Part shown: positions 1 to 5,312 of the stretch, piece after piece
How the letters are laid out: each line of letters starts with the position of its first letter
Numbering within the stretch: the stretch's first letter is position 1
From: JBOGFC01 sp050742155
GTDB taxonomy: Bacteria; Actinomycetota; Acidimicrobiia; Spongiisociales; JALYHC01
DNA: 5,312 bases
NCBI GenBank assembly: GCA_050742155.1
Contig: JBOGFC010000019.1
Span: forward strand, 1 to 5,312
Direction: 5' to 3'
Position numbers and translations under genes: made by a program
The notes under the pieces: generated by a model
Database searches by the model: none
Told to the model about the DNA's origin: nothing
Seen by the model: the letters and a program-made list of their open reading frames with translations, nothing else

Positions 1-8
1 CGCCGGGA

Positions 9-1064
9 TCACGGCCGGAGCCGGGGGCCCAGCGTCTCGGCGAGGAGGGCCGAGAATCGCTCAGCACCCTCCGGGTTGAGGTGGGAGGGATCCCGGAAGA
101 GCTGTAGCGAGTCGATGGTGTTGCCGAGATCGAGAACCATGACGTCTCGCTGGGCGCCGAAGGCCTCCAGGGCGGACACGAAGCCGGCGTAGTCGGAGGC
201 GCCTCTCGGGTGCAGGCGCTGGTAGTCGTCGGTCACCGGCATGAGGACCAGGAAGACCTCCACCTGCCGGCGGTGAAGGTCGGTCACCAGGTCGCCCAGC
301 CCCTCGAGCTGAGCTTCGCTCACCGAGAAGTCGGCCAGGTCGTTTTCGCGAATGCGGCGCGCCAGGCTGTCGGTGAGGGAATAGTCGGGGTCCTCCCGAC
401 CGGCGGGTTCCTGGCCGAACGGTCCGACCGGCCCGAGCTCGGGAGCGCGGTCGCCCAGGGCCAACGCTCGCACAGCCTTGACCGGGTCGCGCAGCACCGT
501 TCTCATCCGGAAGAGGGCCAGGTGTCTCTCCAGGAGCCGCTCCAGCCGGTTGGCGAGGTTCTCCCCGCCCGGCTGGGTGGCTTGTCGATAGCCCCGCGAG
601 GCCAGCAGCAGCTCCCGGAACTCGGCTCCGGATTCTTGATTCACGTCCACGCTGGTCAACGCCACCACCACGCTCTCCGGCCGCAGCCGGGGGATGACCA
701 CCTCCGAGGTCCACAGCTGGACCTCGCGGAGCGAGGCGGCCGGGATGCCGGCGTTGTAGGCGCGCAGCCCGTCGCTGGCCTCCGTGAAGGCCACCGGGTC
801 GATGCCCTCGAAGGCCACCGAGGATCCTACGAAAACCACTTCGACCTCGCCACCCGTCTCGGCCAGCCGGGAGATCTGGGCGTACTTGTCCTGCATCTCC
901 TCGGTGGGCCAGTCGAGCGGGGGCGGAAGGGAGGGTTCGGCAAACCGTACCAGCGCCTCGGTGGCCAGGAGCACCGCTATGGCCACCAGCAGCGCCGGCC
1001 AGTCCCGCCGCTTCCGGAAGGCGATGGCCGGCCACTCGATCTGGGGGAGGTTGATGACCTTCAT
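9..1064 (-). CDS. Membrane-anchored SGNH-fold protein, probable O-acyltransferase partner of the MBOAT protein
   Basis: This 351-residue protein probably completes acyl transfer to an exported glycan outside the membrane, in the role AlgJ/AlgX, WssI-type or PatB proteins play beside an MBOAT partner. Seen: a basic N-terminus (KRR at 18-20), one hydrophobic segment at about 22-38 that looks like a signal anchor, then a soluble domain. Block I is VFVGSSVAF (77-85), with Ser82 at the usual GDS nucleophile position. A Gly-containing block II is YNAGIPAAS (103-111). The C-terminal Asp-His pair is DPSHLN (325-330; Asp325, His328). The GxND block is not canonical; TSVDVN (137-142) sits where it is expected. 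The ATG start lies one base after the MBOAT stop (TGA-G-ATG), so the genes are very likely cotranscribed and translationally coupled. It is somewhat shorter than AlgX/AlgJ. The acyl group and acceptor cannot be read from sequence; a non-catalytic partner role is possible. Confidence 0.82.
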   Translation of the reverse strand: MKVINLPQIEWPAIAFRKRRDWPALLVAIAVLLATEALVRFAEPSLPPPLDWPTEEMQDKYAQISRLAETGGEVEVVFVGSSVAFEGIDPVAFTEASDGLRAYNAGIPAASLREVQLWTSEVVIPRLRPESVVVALTSVDVNQESGAEFRELLLASRGYRQATQPGGENLANRLERLLERHLALFRMRTVLRDPVKAVRALALGDRAPELGPVGPFGQEPAGREDPDYSLTDSLARRIRENDLADFSVSEAQLEGLGDLVTDLHRRQVEVFLVLMPVTDDYQRLHPRGASDYAGFVSALEAFGAQRDVMVLDLGNTIDSLQLFRDPSHLNPEGAERFSALLAETLGPRLRP

Positions 1065-1065
1065 C

Positions 1066-2475
1066 TCAGAACTGGAAGTAGATGAAGGGAGTGGCCTGGC
1101 CGCCGCTGGCGACGATGATGGCCAGAGCCATCGTGCCGTAGCTGAGACCGCGGGCGACCGGGCCCCAACCGAGGATGGCCGTGTCGTCGCGCCAGTTGCG
1201 CTGGATGAGGTCGACGGCGAAGATGGCCAGGCCGGCGGCCAGGACCAACACCCAGAACCGCTCCTGGGGAAGTCCGGGTCGGAATATCAGCAGGCCGTTC
1301 AGGTAAGCGAGCGCCTGGGAGAAGCTCTCCGCTCGGAAGAAGACCCACCCCAGGCAGACCAGGTGGAAGGTGGCCAACGCGGGGAGCACATCGCGGAGCC
1401 GGAAGGGGCCCTGATAGCCGCGTTCCACGTACGATCCGAGGCGGCGGTGGATGGCGAGGAAGATCCCGTGCAGGCCGCCCCAGATCACGAAGGTCCAGGC
1501 GGCCCCGTGCCAGAGGCCGCCCAACAGCATGGTGATCATCAGGTTGCGGTAGGTGGCCAGCCTGCCGCGCCGGTTGCCCCCGAGAGGGACGTACAGGTAG
1601 TCGTGCAACCAGTCCGAGAGCGAGATGTGCCAGGTGCGCCAGAAGGCGGTGATGTTGCGCGACAGGTAGGGCTGGGCGAAGTTCTGCATCAGCTCGATGC
1701 CGAAAAGGCGGGAGCTGCCGCGGGCGATGTCGGTGTAGCCGGAGAAGTCCCCGTAGATCTGGAGGGCGAAGGCGTAGATGCCCATGAGCAACGTGACGCT
1801 GCCGGCTCCGGAGGCGCCGGCGAAGGTGTCGTCGACGATTCCGGCCATCACGTCGGCGATGGCCACCTTCTTGAACAGGCCGAGCAGGATGAGCAGCGCT
1901 CCCGAGCGGATGTTGGCATAGGAGAGGGCCCGCGACCGCTCGAGCTGGGGGAGGAGCCGGCGGGCCCGCTCGATGGGCCCGGCTACCAGCTGGGGGAAGA
2001 AGGCCACGAAGAGGGCGAAGTTGACGAAGCTGCGAGTCGGCTGGATCCTCCTGCGGTAGATGTCGAAGGTGTAGGAGATGGTCTGGAAGGTATAGAAGGA
2101 GATGCCAACCGGGAGCAGCACCTGCAACAGCGGGGGGTTCACCTGGAGCCCCCAGCCGTCCAACAGGCCGGCGGCCGAGTCGACGAAGAAATCGAAGTAC
2201 TTGAAGAAGCCGAGGATGGTGAGCTGGGCGCCGATGGCCGTCGCCAGCAGGGACCGGCGGCGAGACTCGTCCTCCGAACGGGCGATGGCCAGCCCCACCG
2301 TGAAGTCGATCACCGTGGAAATCAGGAGGAGGGAGAGGAACCGGTAGTCCCACCAGCCGTAGAAGAGGTAGGAAGCCGCCAGGAGGAGGAGGTTCTGGCC
2401 CCGCAGGGGGAGGAGCCAGTAGGCGATCAGGACGAGAGGAAAGAAGACCGCATACTCCAGCGAATTGAACAGCAC
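1066..2475 (-). CDS. MBOAT-family membrane O-acyltransferase (AlgI/DltB-like)
   Basis: This 469-residue polytopic protein belongs to the MBOAT family, which takes acyl groups from a cytoplasmic donor and passes them across the inner membrane for O-acylation of exported polymers. Seen: the AlgI-type opening MLFNSLEYAVFFP, many hydrophobic segments, FKYFDFF (91-97), PVGISFYTFQ (122-131), FFPQLVAGPIER (159-170), GDFSGYTDIARG (242-253), the signature FWRTWHISLSDWLHDYLYVP (278-297) with His283, and GLWHGAAW (320-327) with His323, the position of the catalytic His of AlgI. Length is normal for the family and no key motif is missing. The start is a GTG. It is the only start codon in frame after the upstream TAG (2515-2517), and the conserved MLFNS opening supports it. 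It is the first gene of an operon with the SGNH protein. The motifs suit AlgI-type acetylation better than lipid-acylating MBOATs, but the substrate is unknown. Confidence 0.95.
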   Translation of the reverse strand: MLFNSLEYAVFFPLVLIAYWLLPLRGQNLLLLAASYLFYGWWDYRFLSLLLISTVIDFTVGLAIARSEDESRRRSLLATAIGAQLTILGFFKYFDFFVDSAAGLLDGWGLQVNPPLLQVLLPVGISFYTFQTISYTFDIYRRRIQPTRSFVNFALFVAFFPQLVAGPIERARRLLPQLERSRALSYANIRSGALLILLGLFKKVAIADVMAGIVDDTFAGASGAGSVTLLMGIYAFALQIYGDFSGYTDIARGSSRLFGIELMQNFAQPYLSRNITAFWRTWHISLSDWLHDYLYVPLGGNRRGRLATYRNLMITMLLGGLWHGAAWTFVIWGGLHGIFLAIHRRLGSYVERGYQGPFRLRDVLPALATFHLVCLGWVFFRAESFSQALAYLNGLLIFRPGLPQERFWVLVLAAGLAIFAVDLIQRNWRDDTAILGWGPVARGLSYGTMALAIIVASGGQATPFIYFQF

Positions 2476-2482
2476 CCTCCGG

Positions 2483-2489
2483 CCCCCCC
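2483..2489 (-). promoter_or_regulatory. Possible ribosome-binding tract for the MBOAT gene
   Basis: On the minus strand a run of seven G precedes the MBOAT GTG by seven bases. It can pair with the CCUCC core of 16S rRNA, with one G-U wobble. The better GGAGG (2480-2476) directly abuts the GTG with no spacer, which is normally too close to work. The G run at proper distance may therefore be the functional site. This is inferred from spacing only. Confidence 0.35.
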
Positions 2490-2514
2490 GTGCGCGGCCC
2501 GCCCGACTGCGAGC

Positions 2515-2525
2515 CTAGATTCTAG
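2515..2525. promoter_or_regulatory. Palindrome CTAGATTCTAG with -10-like hexamers on both strands
   Basis: This 11-bp palindrome (CTAGA-T-TCTAG) sits between the two divergent operons in a locally AT-richer spot. On the minus strand it contains TAGAAT (2524-2519), five of six matches to the TATAAT -10 consensus, about 43 bases upstream of the MBOAT start. On the plus strand it contains TAGATT (2516-2521), four of six matches. Neither direction has a convincing -35 at 16-18 bases. It could be a symmetric -10 driving both operons, or a small operator. The assignment is inference from position and match. Confidence 0.35.
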
Positions 2526-2560
2526 CTACGGAGGGTGATCGAACGCAGAGAGCGCGAAAT

Positions 2561-2659
2561 ATGGAAATGGTCTACGTGGACTTACACACGGGGCGCCGCC
2601 TGGCGGACGTCAGGCAGCGAGCGCACAGAGTGGTCACGGCGGGCGAGCTACCACCATGA
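2561..2659 (+). CDS. Possible small ORF (32 aa) overlapping the first sulfotransferase start
   Basis: An ORF of 32 codons runs from ATG at 2561 to a TGA at 2657-2659 that overlaps the sulfotransferase ATG in the ATGA arrangement typical of translational coupling. The peptide is basic in the middle (GRRLADVRQRAHRVV) and has no recognisable domain, signal peptide or membrane segment. About 25 of 32 codons end in G or C, compatible with coding in this GC-rich DNA but not decisive. A weak purine-rich AGAGAG (2547-2552) lies eight bases before the ATG. The downstream sulfotransferase has no strong Shine-Dalgarno of its own, which makes a coupling leader ORF plausible. Chance is also a fair explanation. 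Function not recognised. Confidence 0.3.
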   Translation: MEMVYVDLHTGRRLADVRQRAHRVVTAGELPP

Positions 2660-3588
2660 GTCAAGATTCGAGAGAGCCCCCGTTTCCATTCGTGGTGGGG
2701 ACCAACGGCTCGGGTTCCACGCTCCTGCGGGCCATCCTCGATGCTCACCCCGACCTGGCCATTCCCGGCCCGTCACGATTCATCGTGCCGCTGGCTCGCC
2801 GGCGACGGACCTACGAGCGCCCCGCCGGCTTCGCCCAGGAACGTCTCATGGCCGACCTCTTCGCCCAACCACGGTTTGTCAAATGGAACCTGATGGAAGA
2901 GGAGGTGCGCAACACGCTGGCCACCCCCCCGGTGGCCGAGTATCCGGAGGCGGTGCGCCGTCTGTTCGCCTTGTACGCTCGCCGCCGGGGCAAGTCGCGC
3001 TACGGGGACAAGACCCACGAGTACGTGCATCACCTCCCAATGTTGGCGGACCTCTTCCCGGAGGCCCGCTTCGTGCACGTGATTCGGGATGGCAGGGACG
3101 TGGTCCTGGCCCACGCCGGCACCGGGCGCCTGGAGCAGGTGGCCCTGTCCTGGAAACGGCGAGTGCGGCAAGGGCGGCGCTCGGGCTTGCGACTCGGCCC
3201 GGAGCGATACCGAGAAGTGCGCTACGAGCGGCTGGTGGGCGAGACCGAGGGCGTGGTCCGAGAGCTGTGCGGCTTCATCCGGCTCGACTTCGACGAGCGG
3301 ATGCTGAAGTACTTCGAGCGGGCCGACGAGGTGGTGGCCACCACCCGCGGCGCCGCCCGGCATGTCGACCTGTACCTGCCTCCCACCCAGGGGCTGCAGG
3401 ACTGGAGAACGCAGATGACGGAGGACCAGGTGGCCCGCTTCGAGGCGGTGGCCGGGGACGTTCTGGAGGAGCTGGGCTACGCGCGTGCCGTCCCACGCCC
3501 GGGGCCCGGGGTGCGGTTGCGAGCCTGGCTGGGCCAGGGCACCTCCTTCCTGGGGCTCCAGCGGAGGCGAGCCACAGGCGGTGAGTGA
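2656..3588 (+). CDS. Sulfotransferase family protein (PAPS-dependent type, Sulfotransfer_1/3-like)
   Basis: This 310-residue cytoplasmic-looking protein should transfer sulfate from PAPS to an acceptor hydroxyl or amine. Seen: the 5'-phosphosulfate-binding loop FVVGTNGSGSTLLRAILDAH (12-31) at the N-terminus followed by HPDLAIPGPS; GDKTHEY (117-123); the 3'-phosphate-binding block RFVHVIRDGRDVV (138-150) with Arg144 and Asp148; Trp166 in LSWKRRV; and YREVRYERLVGE (185-196), the usual YE-L segment of this family. The length fits single-domain bacterial sulfotransferases, and no signal peptide or membrane segment is visible. The loop reads GTNGSGST where many relatives have GTxRSGTT. The ATG at 2656 is the only start codon near the conserved N-terminus in this frame and has only weak SD-like purines (GGCGAG, 2642-2647). 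It is followed by a second sulfotransferase gene overlapping by eight bases. The acceptor is unknown; a polysaccharide precursor, lipid or natural product are all possible. Confidence 0.9.
   Translation: MSQDSREPPFPFVVGTNGSGSTLLRAILDAHPDLAIPGPSRFIVPLARRRRTYERPAGFAQERLMADLFAQPRFVKWNLMEEEVRNTLATPPVAEYPEAVRRLFALYARRRGKSRYGDKTHEYVHHLPMLADLFPEARFVHVIRDGRDVVLAHAGTGRLEQVALSWKRRVRQGRRSGLRLGPERYREVRYERLVGETEGVVRELCGFIRLDFDERMLKYFERADEVVATTRGAARHVDLYLPPTQGLQDWRTQMTEDQVARFEAVAGDVLEELGYARAVPRPGPGVRLRAWLGQGTSFLGLQRRRATGGE
3563..3567 (+). promoter_or_regulatory. Shine-Dalgarno GGAGG for the second sulfotransferase
   Basis: GGAGG lies inside the end of the first sulfotransferase gene, 13 bases before the GTG at 3581. 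The spacing is longer than usual, but it is the only strong SD-like site nearby. It supports choosing GTG 3581 as the start over the in-frame ATG at 3485, which lies deep inside the upstream gene. Confidence 0.5.
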
Positions 3589-4342
3589 CGCTCGAAATCC
3601 GGGCTGGAAGCGCACTGTACACTGGCTGGCTCGAGGCGTTTGGGGAACTGCGGTGGCGGTGTTGTCGCGCTCCTATGGCTACCTGTTCATCCAAGCCCCC
3701 CGGACGGGATGCACGGCCATCGCCGAGGGGGTGCTTTACCCTTACCTGGATGGGGTGGACATCCCGCCGGAGGATGTTTACGACGCCCACGGACGGCTGG
3801 TGCTCATGCGCAAGCACTGCAAGCTGTCCGAACTCACTCGCCATGGGGCCCTCACGGAGGACGAGGCCGGGCGTCTCTTCACGTTCTCTGCGGTTCGCAA
3901 CCCGTTCGACTCGTTGGTGTCGCTCTACGTCAAGATGCGGAGCGAGTACGCCGAGATGCTCGACGACGGAGATGCTTGGGTGGGGAGGGACCCCCGCTTC
4001 GTGGCCGGTATCCGCTTCGCCATGGACCACACCTTCCCCGAGTGGGTCGAGTACCGATTGGGACGGAGCCGGGCTCGATCGCTGGCGAGCAAATTTCGCA
4101 CGGGGACGCCCGGCGGTTCGCACGTCGACGGGATGGACTTCGTGATGCGATTCGAGTGCCTGCAAGAGGACTTCAACGCGGTGCTGCATCGAATGCGTGT
4201 CAGGGAAGAGTTCCTGATCCCCAGGATCAATCCTACCGAGGGAAGGGAGGGCGATTACCGGGCCTATTACAACCCCCGTGCCCGAAAGATCGTCGAGCGG
4301 GCGTTTCGGGACCGGCTGGACCGCTTCGGCTACAGCTTCTGA
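3581..4342 (+). CDS. Sulfotransferase family protein (Sulfotransfer_2-like, carbohydrate sulfotransferase type)
   Basis: This 253-residue protein looks like a PAPS-dependent sulfotransferase of the family that includes Golgi carbohydrate sulfotransferases and their bacterial relatives. Seen: the 5'-phosphosulfate loop YLFIQAPRTGCTAIAEGVL (34-52), equivalent to the PKTGGTS or PKVGCTN loop; KHCKLSEL (78-85); the 3'-phosphate block FTFSAVRNPFDSLVSLYVKM (100-119) with Arg106, Asn107, Pro108 and Ser111; and a C-terminal stretch from about 224 ending YYNPRARKIVERAF then DRLDRFGYSF, a tail typical of this family. The GTG start at 3581 overlaps the previous gene by eight bases. A longer in-frame version from ATG 3485 adds 32 residues that are only an out-of-frame reading of the upstream gene. 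Motif wording differs from its neighbour, so the pair is not a recent tandem duplication. No signal peptide is clear; a mildly hydrophobic stretch at 20-28 (VWGTAVAVL) is probably part of the fold. The substrate is unknown. Confidence 0.85.
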   Translation: MSDARNPGWKRTVHWLARGVWGTAVAVLSRSYGYLFIQAPRTGCTAIAEGVLYPYLDGVDIPPEDVYDAHGRLVLMRKHCKLSELTRHGALTEDEAGRLFTFSAVRNPFDSLVSLYVKMRSEYAEMLDDGDAWVGRDPRFVAGIRFAMDHTFPEWVEYRLGRSRARSLASKFRTGTPGGSHVDGMDFVMRFECLQEDFNAVLHRMRVREEFLIPRINPTEGREGDYRAYYNPRARKIVERAFRDRLDRFGYSF

Positions 4343-4357
4343 CCCTCGGCGGACAGA

Positions 4358-5312
4358 TCAGCTCCCGGCATGGGCATCGAGCACCGTCTCGAGCTCATCG
4401 AGGGCCCGCTGCAATGATCCGAGCTTCCGGGTGGACAGCGCATCTTGCGCCTGATCGACCAGGCCTTGCAGGTGGCCGTGCTCGTCCGCTGCCAGGGTCG
4501 TCGTGCTCCCCGGGGCTCCCGTGGTCGTCGTAGCGGAAGTCGTGGTGCTGGTCGAGACCGGAGGGGGCGGAGAGGTGGCCTGGTGGAACGAGGCGATGGG
4601 GGTCCACCTCCCTTGGTCATCCATCTGGTCGGCCGAGCCATCCGCCCGCTGGATCCGGATGATGGTGCCCGGCGCGACAGCCCCGAGCTCGAAGTCGTCC
4701 GGGAGGAGGTCCGTGCCGGCGCCTGTGTTCACGAAGTCGATCTCCTGCCAGACACCCAGCGTGTTGTCGTTGGTCACCGAGACCGCCGATGCGAGCTGTC
4801 CGGTGAAGACGCAGTCCAGGTAGAGAACCTTGGCCTCCGACTCCACGTGGGTACGCACGATCTCGAGGCAGTGGTCGGCTCCCGAAGCGTCGAAGATGAC
4901 CCGTTCCCAGCGCGGGAGCTGGCCGGTATCGGAGGGCTGGCCGGTGACGTGTTGAGCCACCGCCGAGGATCCGCAGGCCTTTATCAGCCCATCTCTGAAG
5001 ACGTAGGGGTTGCTGTAGGCGCCCCAGTTCACGCCATGGTCACCGGCATGGTAGATGGTCGTCCGTTCGACGATGTGGTCGTTGTCGTCGTTCTGCCAAA
5101 TGAAGATACCCTGCCGAAAGTTGTTGTGGCTGACGTTGTCCTGGAAGATCCAGACATTCTCCGGCTCGTGGTTGAGCTGCGACGGCCATTCAAAGCCGGA
5201 GGCGTTCTTGTCACCGAGCACCCCGACCGCAGTGCAGTCGATGGCACGGATGTTGACCCCCCCGGCCAGCCAGAAGCCGGACACGTTCTTCTGGTTGGTC
5301 ACGGGGTTGCCC
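4358..5312 (-). CDS. Right-handed parallel beta-helix protein with Thr-rich linker, 5' end outside the window
   Basis: The last 317 residues of a larger protein are visible; the reading frame is open through the right edge. A GTG at 5302 is in frame, but the coding pattern continues upstream of it, so it is probably internal. Seen: beta-helix-like rungs at about 1-180, with Gly/Asn/Asp turns and short hydrophobic strands such as ENVWIFQDNVSHNNFRQGIF (51-70) and YHAGDHGVNWGAYS (87-100), and four Cys (26, 113, 148, 167). A less repetitive segment, about 187-242, ends the folded part. A Ser/Thr/Pro linker (247-273) and a helical charged tail (about 275-317) follow. Such proteins are often secreted polysaccharide lyases, epimerases or binding proteins, but no catalytic set can be assigned here. 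The N-terminus, where a signal peptide would be, is missing. The gene converges on the sulfotransferase pair. A surface or secreted location is inferred from the linker and fold. Confidence 0.8.
   Translation of the reverse strand, partial: GNPVTNQKNVSGFWLAGGVNIRAIDCTAVGVLGDKNASGFEWPSQLNHEPENVWIFQDNVSHNNFRQGIFIWQNDDNDHIVERTTIYHAGDHGVNWGAYSNPYVFRDGLIKACGSSAVAQHVTGQPSDTGQLPRWERVIFDASGADHCLEIVRTHVESEAKVLYLDCVFTGQLASAVSVTNDNTLGVWQEIDFVNTGAGTDLLPDDFELGAVAPGTIIRIQRADGSADQMDDQGRWTPIASFHQATSPPPPVSTSTTTSATTTTGAPGSTTTLAADEHGHLQGLVDQAQDALSTRKLGSLQRALDELETVLDAHAGS
4493..4573 (-). repeat. Low-complexity Ser/Thr/Pro linker within the beta-helix gene
   Basis: This stretch encodes residues 247-273 of the visible protein: a Pro4 run followed by clusters of Thr (TSTTTSATTTTG, then STTTLA). 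The DNA shows repeated GTC/GTG triplets on the plus strand. It separates the beta-helix from a short C-terminal helical segment and is probably a flexible, possibly glycosylated, extracellular linker. Linkers of this composition are frequent in secreted proteins of Acidimicrobiia and other actinobacteria, which is the main taxonomic hint here. Confidence 0.65.

Larger units (their letters stand above)
2473..2537. repeat. 9-bp perfect inverted repeat spanning the MBOAT start region
   Basis: The left arm CACCCTCCG (2473-2481) and right arm CGGAGGGTG (2529-2537) are exact reverse complements separated by 47 bases. Read on the minus strand, the left arm is the GGAGG plus GTG start of the MBOAT gene. 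A minus-strand transcript starting right of 2537 would therefore carry an upstream copy complementary to its own ribosome-binding region. On the plus strand the right arm gives GGAGGGTGATC, close to a perfect match to the 16S 3' end. This may be coincidence of two SD-like sequences, a protein operator, or an RNA stem; the sequence alone does not decide. Confidence 0.45.

Noticed and set aside
61..1085. Open frames on both strands across the SGNH gene (61-1035 minus, 210-1085 plus)
   Set aside because: They lack motifs and show Arg/Gly/Pro-rich shadow composition, while the 9-1064 frame has the SGNH blocks and a membrane anchor.
784..2538. Long plus-strand open frame (584 codons) antisense to the MBOAT gene
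   Set aside because: It is the complementary reading of a clear MBOAT gene in GC-rich DNA, where stops are scarce. The product is low-complexity Glu/Gly/Gln/Pro-rich with no domain.
3485..3580. Upstream ATG extension of the second sulfotransferase
   Set aside because: The 32 extra residues are a shadow of the upstream gene's C-terminus, and GTG 3581 has an SD and the short overlap typical of operons.
2535..3584. Plus-strand frame starting at GTG 2535 next to a good GGAGG (349 codons)
   Set aside because: The SD abuts the GTG and the product is an out-of-frame reading of the sulfotransferase with no domain; the 2656 frame carries the sulfotransferase motifs.
3275..4230. Minus-strand open frames antisense to the second sulfotransferase (3275-4189, 3925-4230)
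   Set aside because: No start signal, domain or conserved pattern; explained as GC-rich shadows.
4343..4400. Intrinsic terminator between the convergent genes
   Set aside because: Short GC stems can be drawn, but none is followed by a T run on either strand.
5300..5302. GTG as the true start of the beta-helix gene
   Set aside because: The frame is open through the window edge and the fold pattern begins at once with no signal peptide, so the gene most likely starts outside the window.
1..5312. CRISPR array, tRNA/rRNA, insertion sequence or attachment site
   Set aside because: No regularly spaced repeats, RNA gene signatures, transposase motifs or terminal repeats with target duplications were seen.

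Overview
The window is GC-rich bacterial DNA from an accessory, surface-polysaccharide type of locus. Codons end mostly in G or C, several genes use GTG starts, and one secreted-type protein carries a Ser/Thr/Pro linker with runs of Thr. That linker style is common in high-GC Actinomycetota, especially Acidimicrobiia, so an actinobacterium of that kind is my best guess. This is inference; no rRNA or other marker gene is present.

Layout, left to right. (1) Positions 9-2475, minus strand: a two-gene operon encoding an AlgI-like MBOAT membrane O-acyltransferase (1066-2475) and then a membrane-anchored SGNH-fold protein (9-1064), with one base between stop and start. (2) Positions 2476-2655: a divergent intergenic region with an 11-bp palindrome holding -10-like hexamers on both strands, a 9-bp inverted repeat covering the MBOAT start, and a possible 32-codon ORF that overlaps the next gene by ATGA. 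(3) Positions 2656-4342, plus strand: two overlapping genes for PAPS-dependent-type sulfotransferases of visibly different subfamilies. (4) Positions 4358-5312, minus strand: the C-terminal part of a right-handed parallel beta-helix protein with a Thr-rich linker and a short helical tail. It converges on the sulfotransferase pair with 15 bases between stop codons, and its 5' end lies outside the window.

How the parts may work together. MBOAT plus SGNH is the standard pairing for moving an acyl (usually acetyl) group across the membrane onto an exported glycan, as in alginate, cellulose and peptidoglycan acetylation. The two sulfotransferases would add sulfate from PAPS to a glycan, lipid or small-molecule hydroxyl in the cytoplasm. 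Beta-helix proteins are often polysaccharide lyases, epimerases or binding modules. The economical hypothesis is a locus that decorates an exported polysaccharide or glycolipid with both acyl and sulfate groups. No glycosyltransferase, polymerase or exporter is in view, so the substrate cannot be named. The sulfotransferase pair and the MBOAT operon are divergent and could still be functionally separate.
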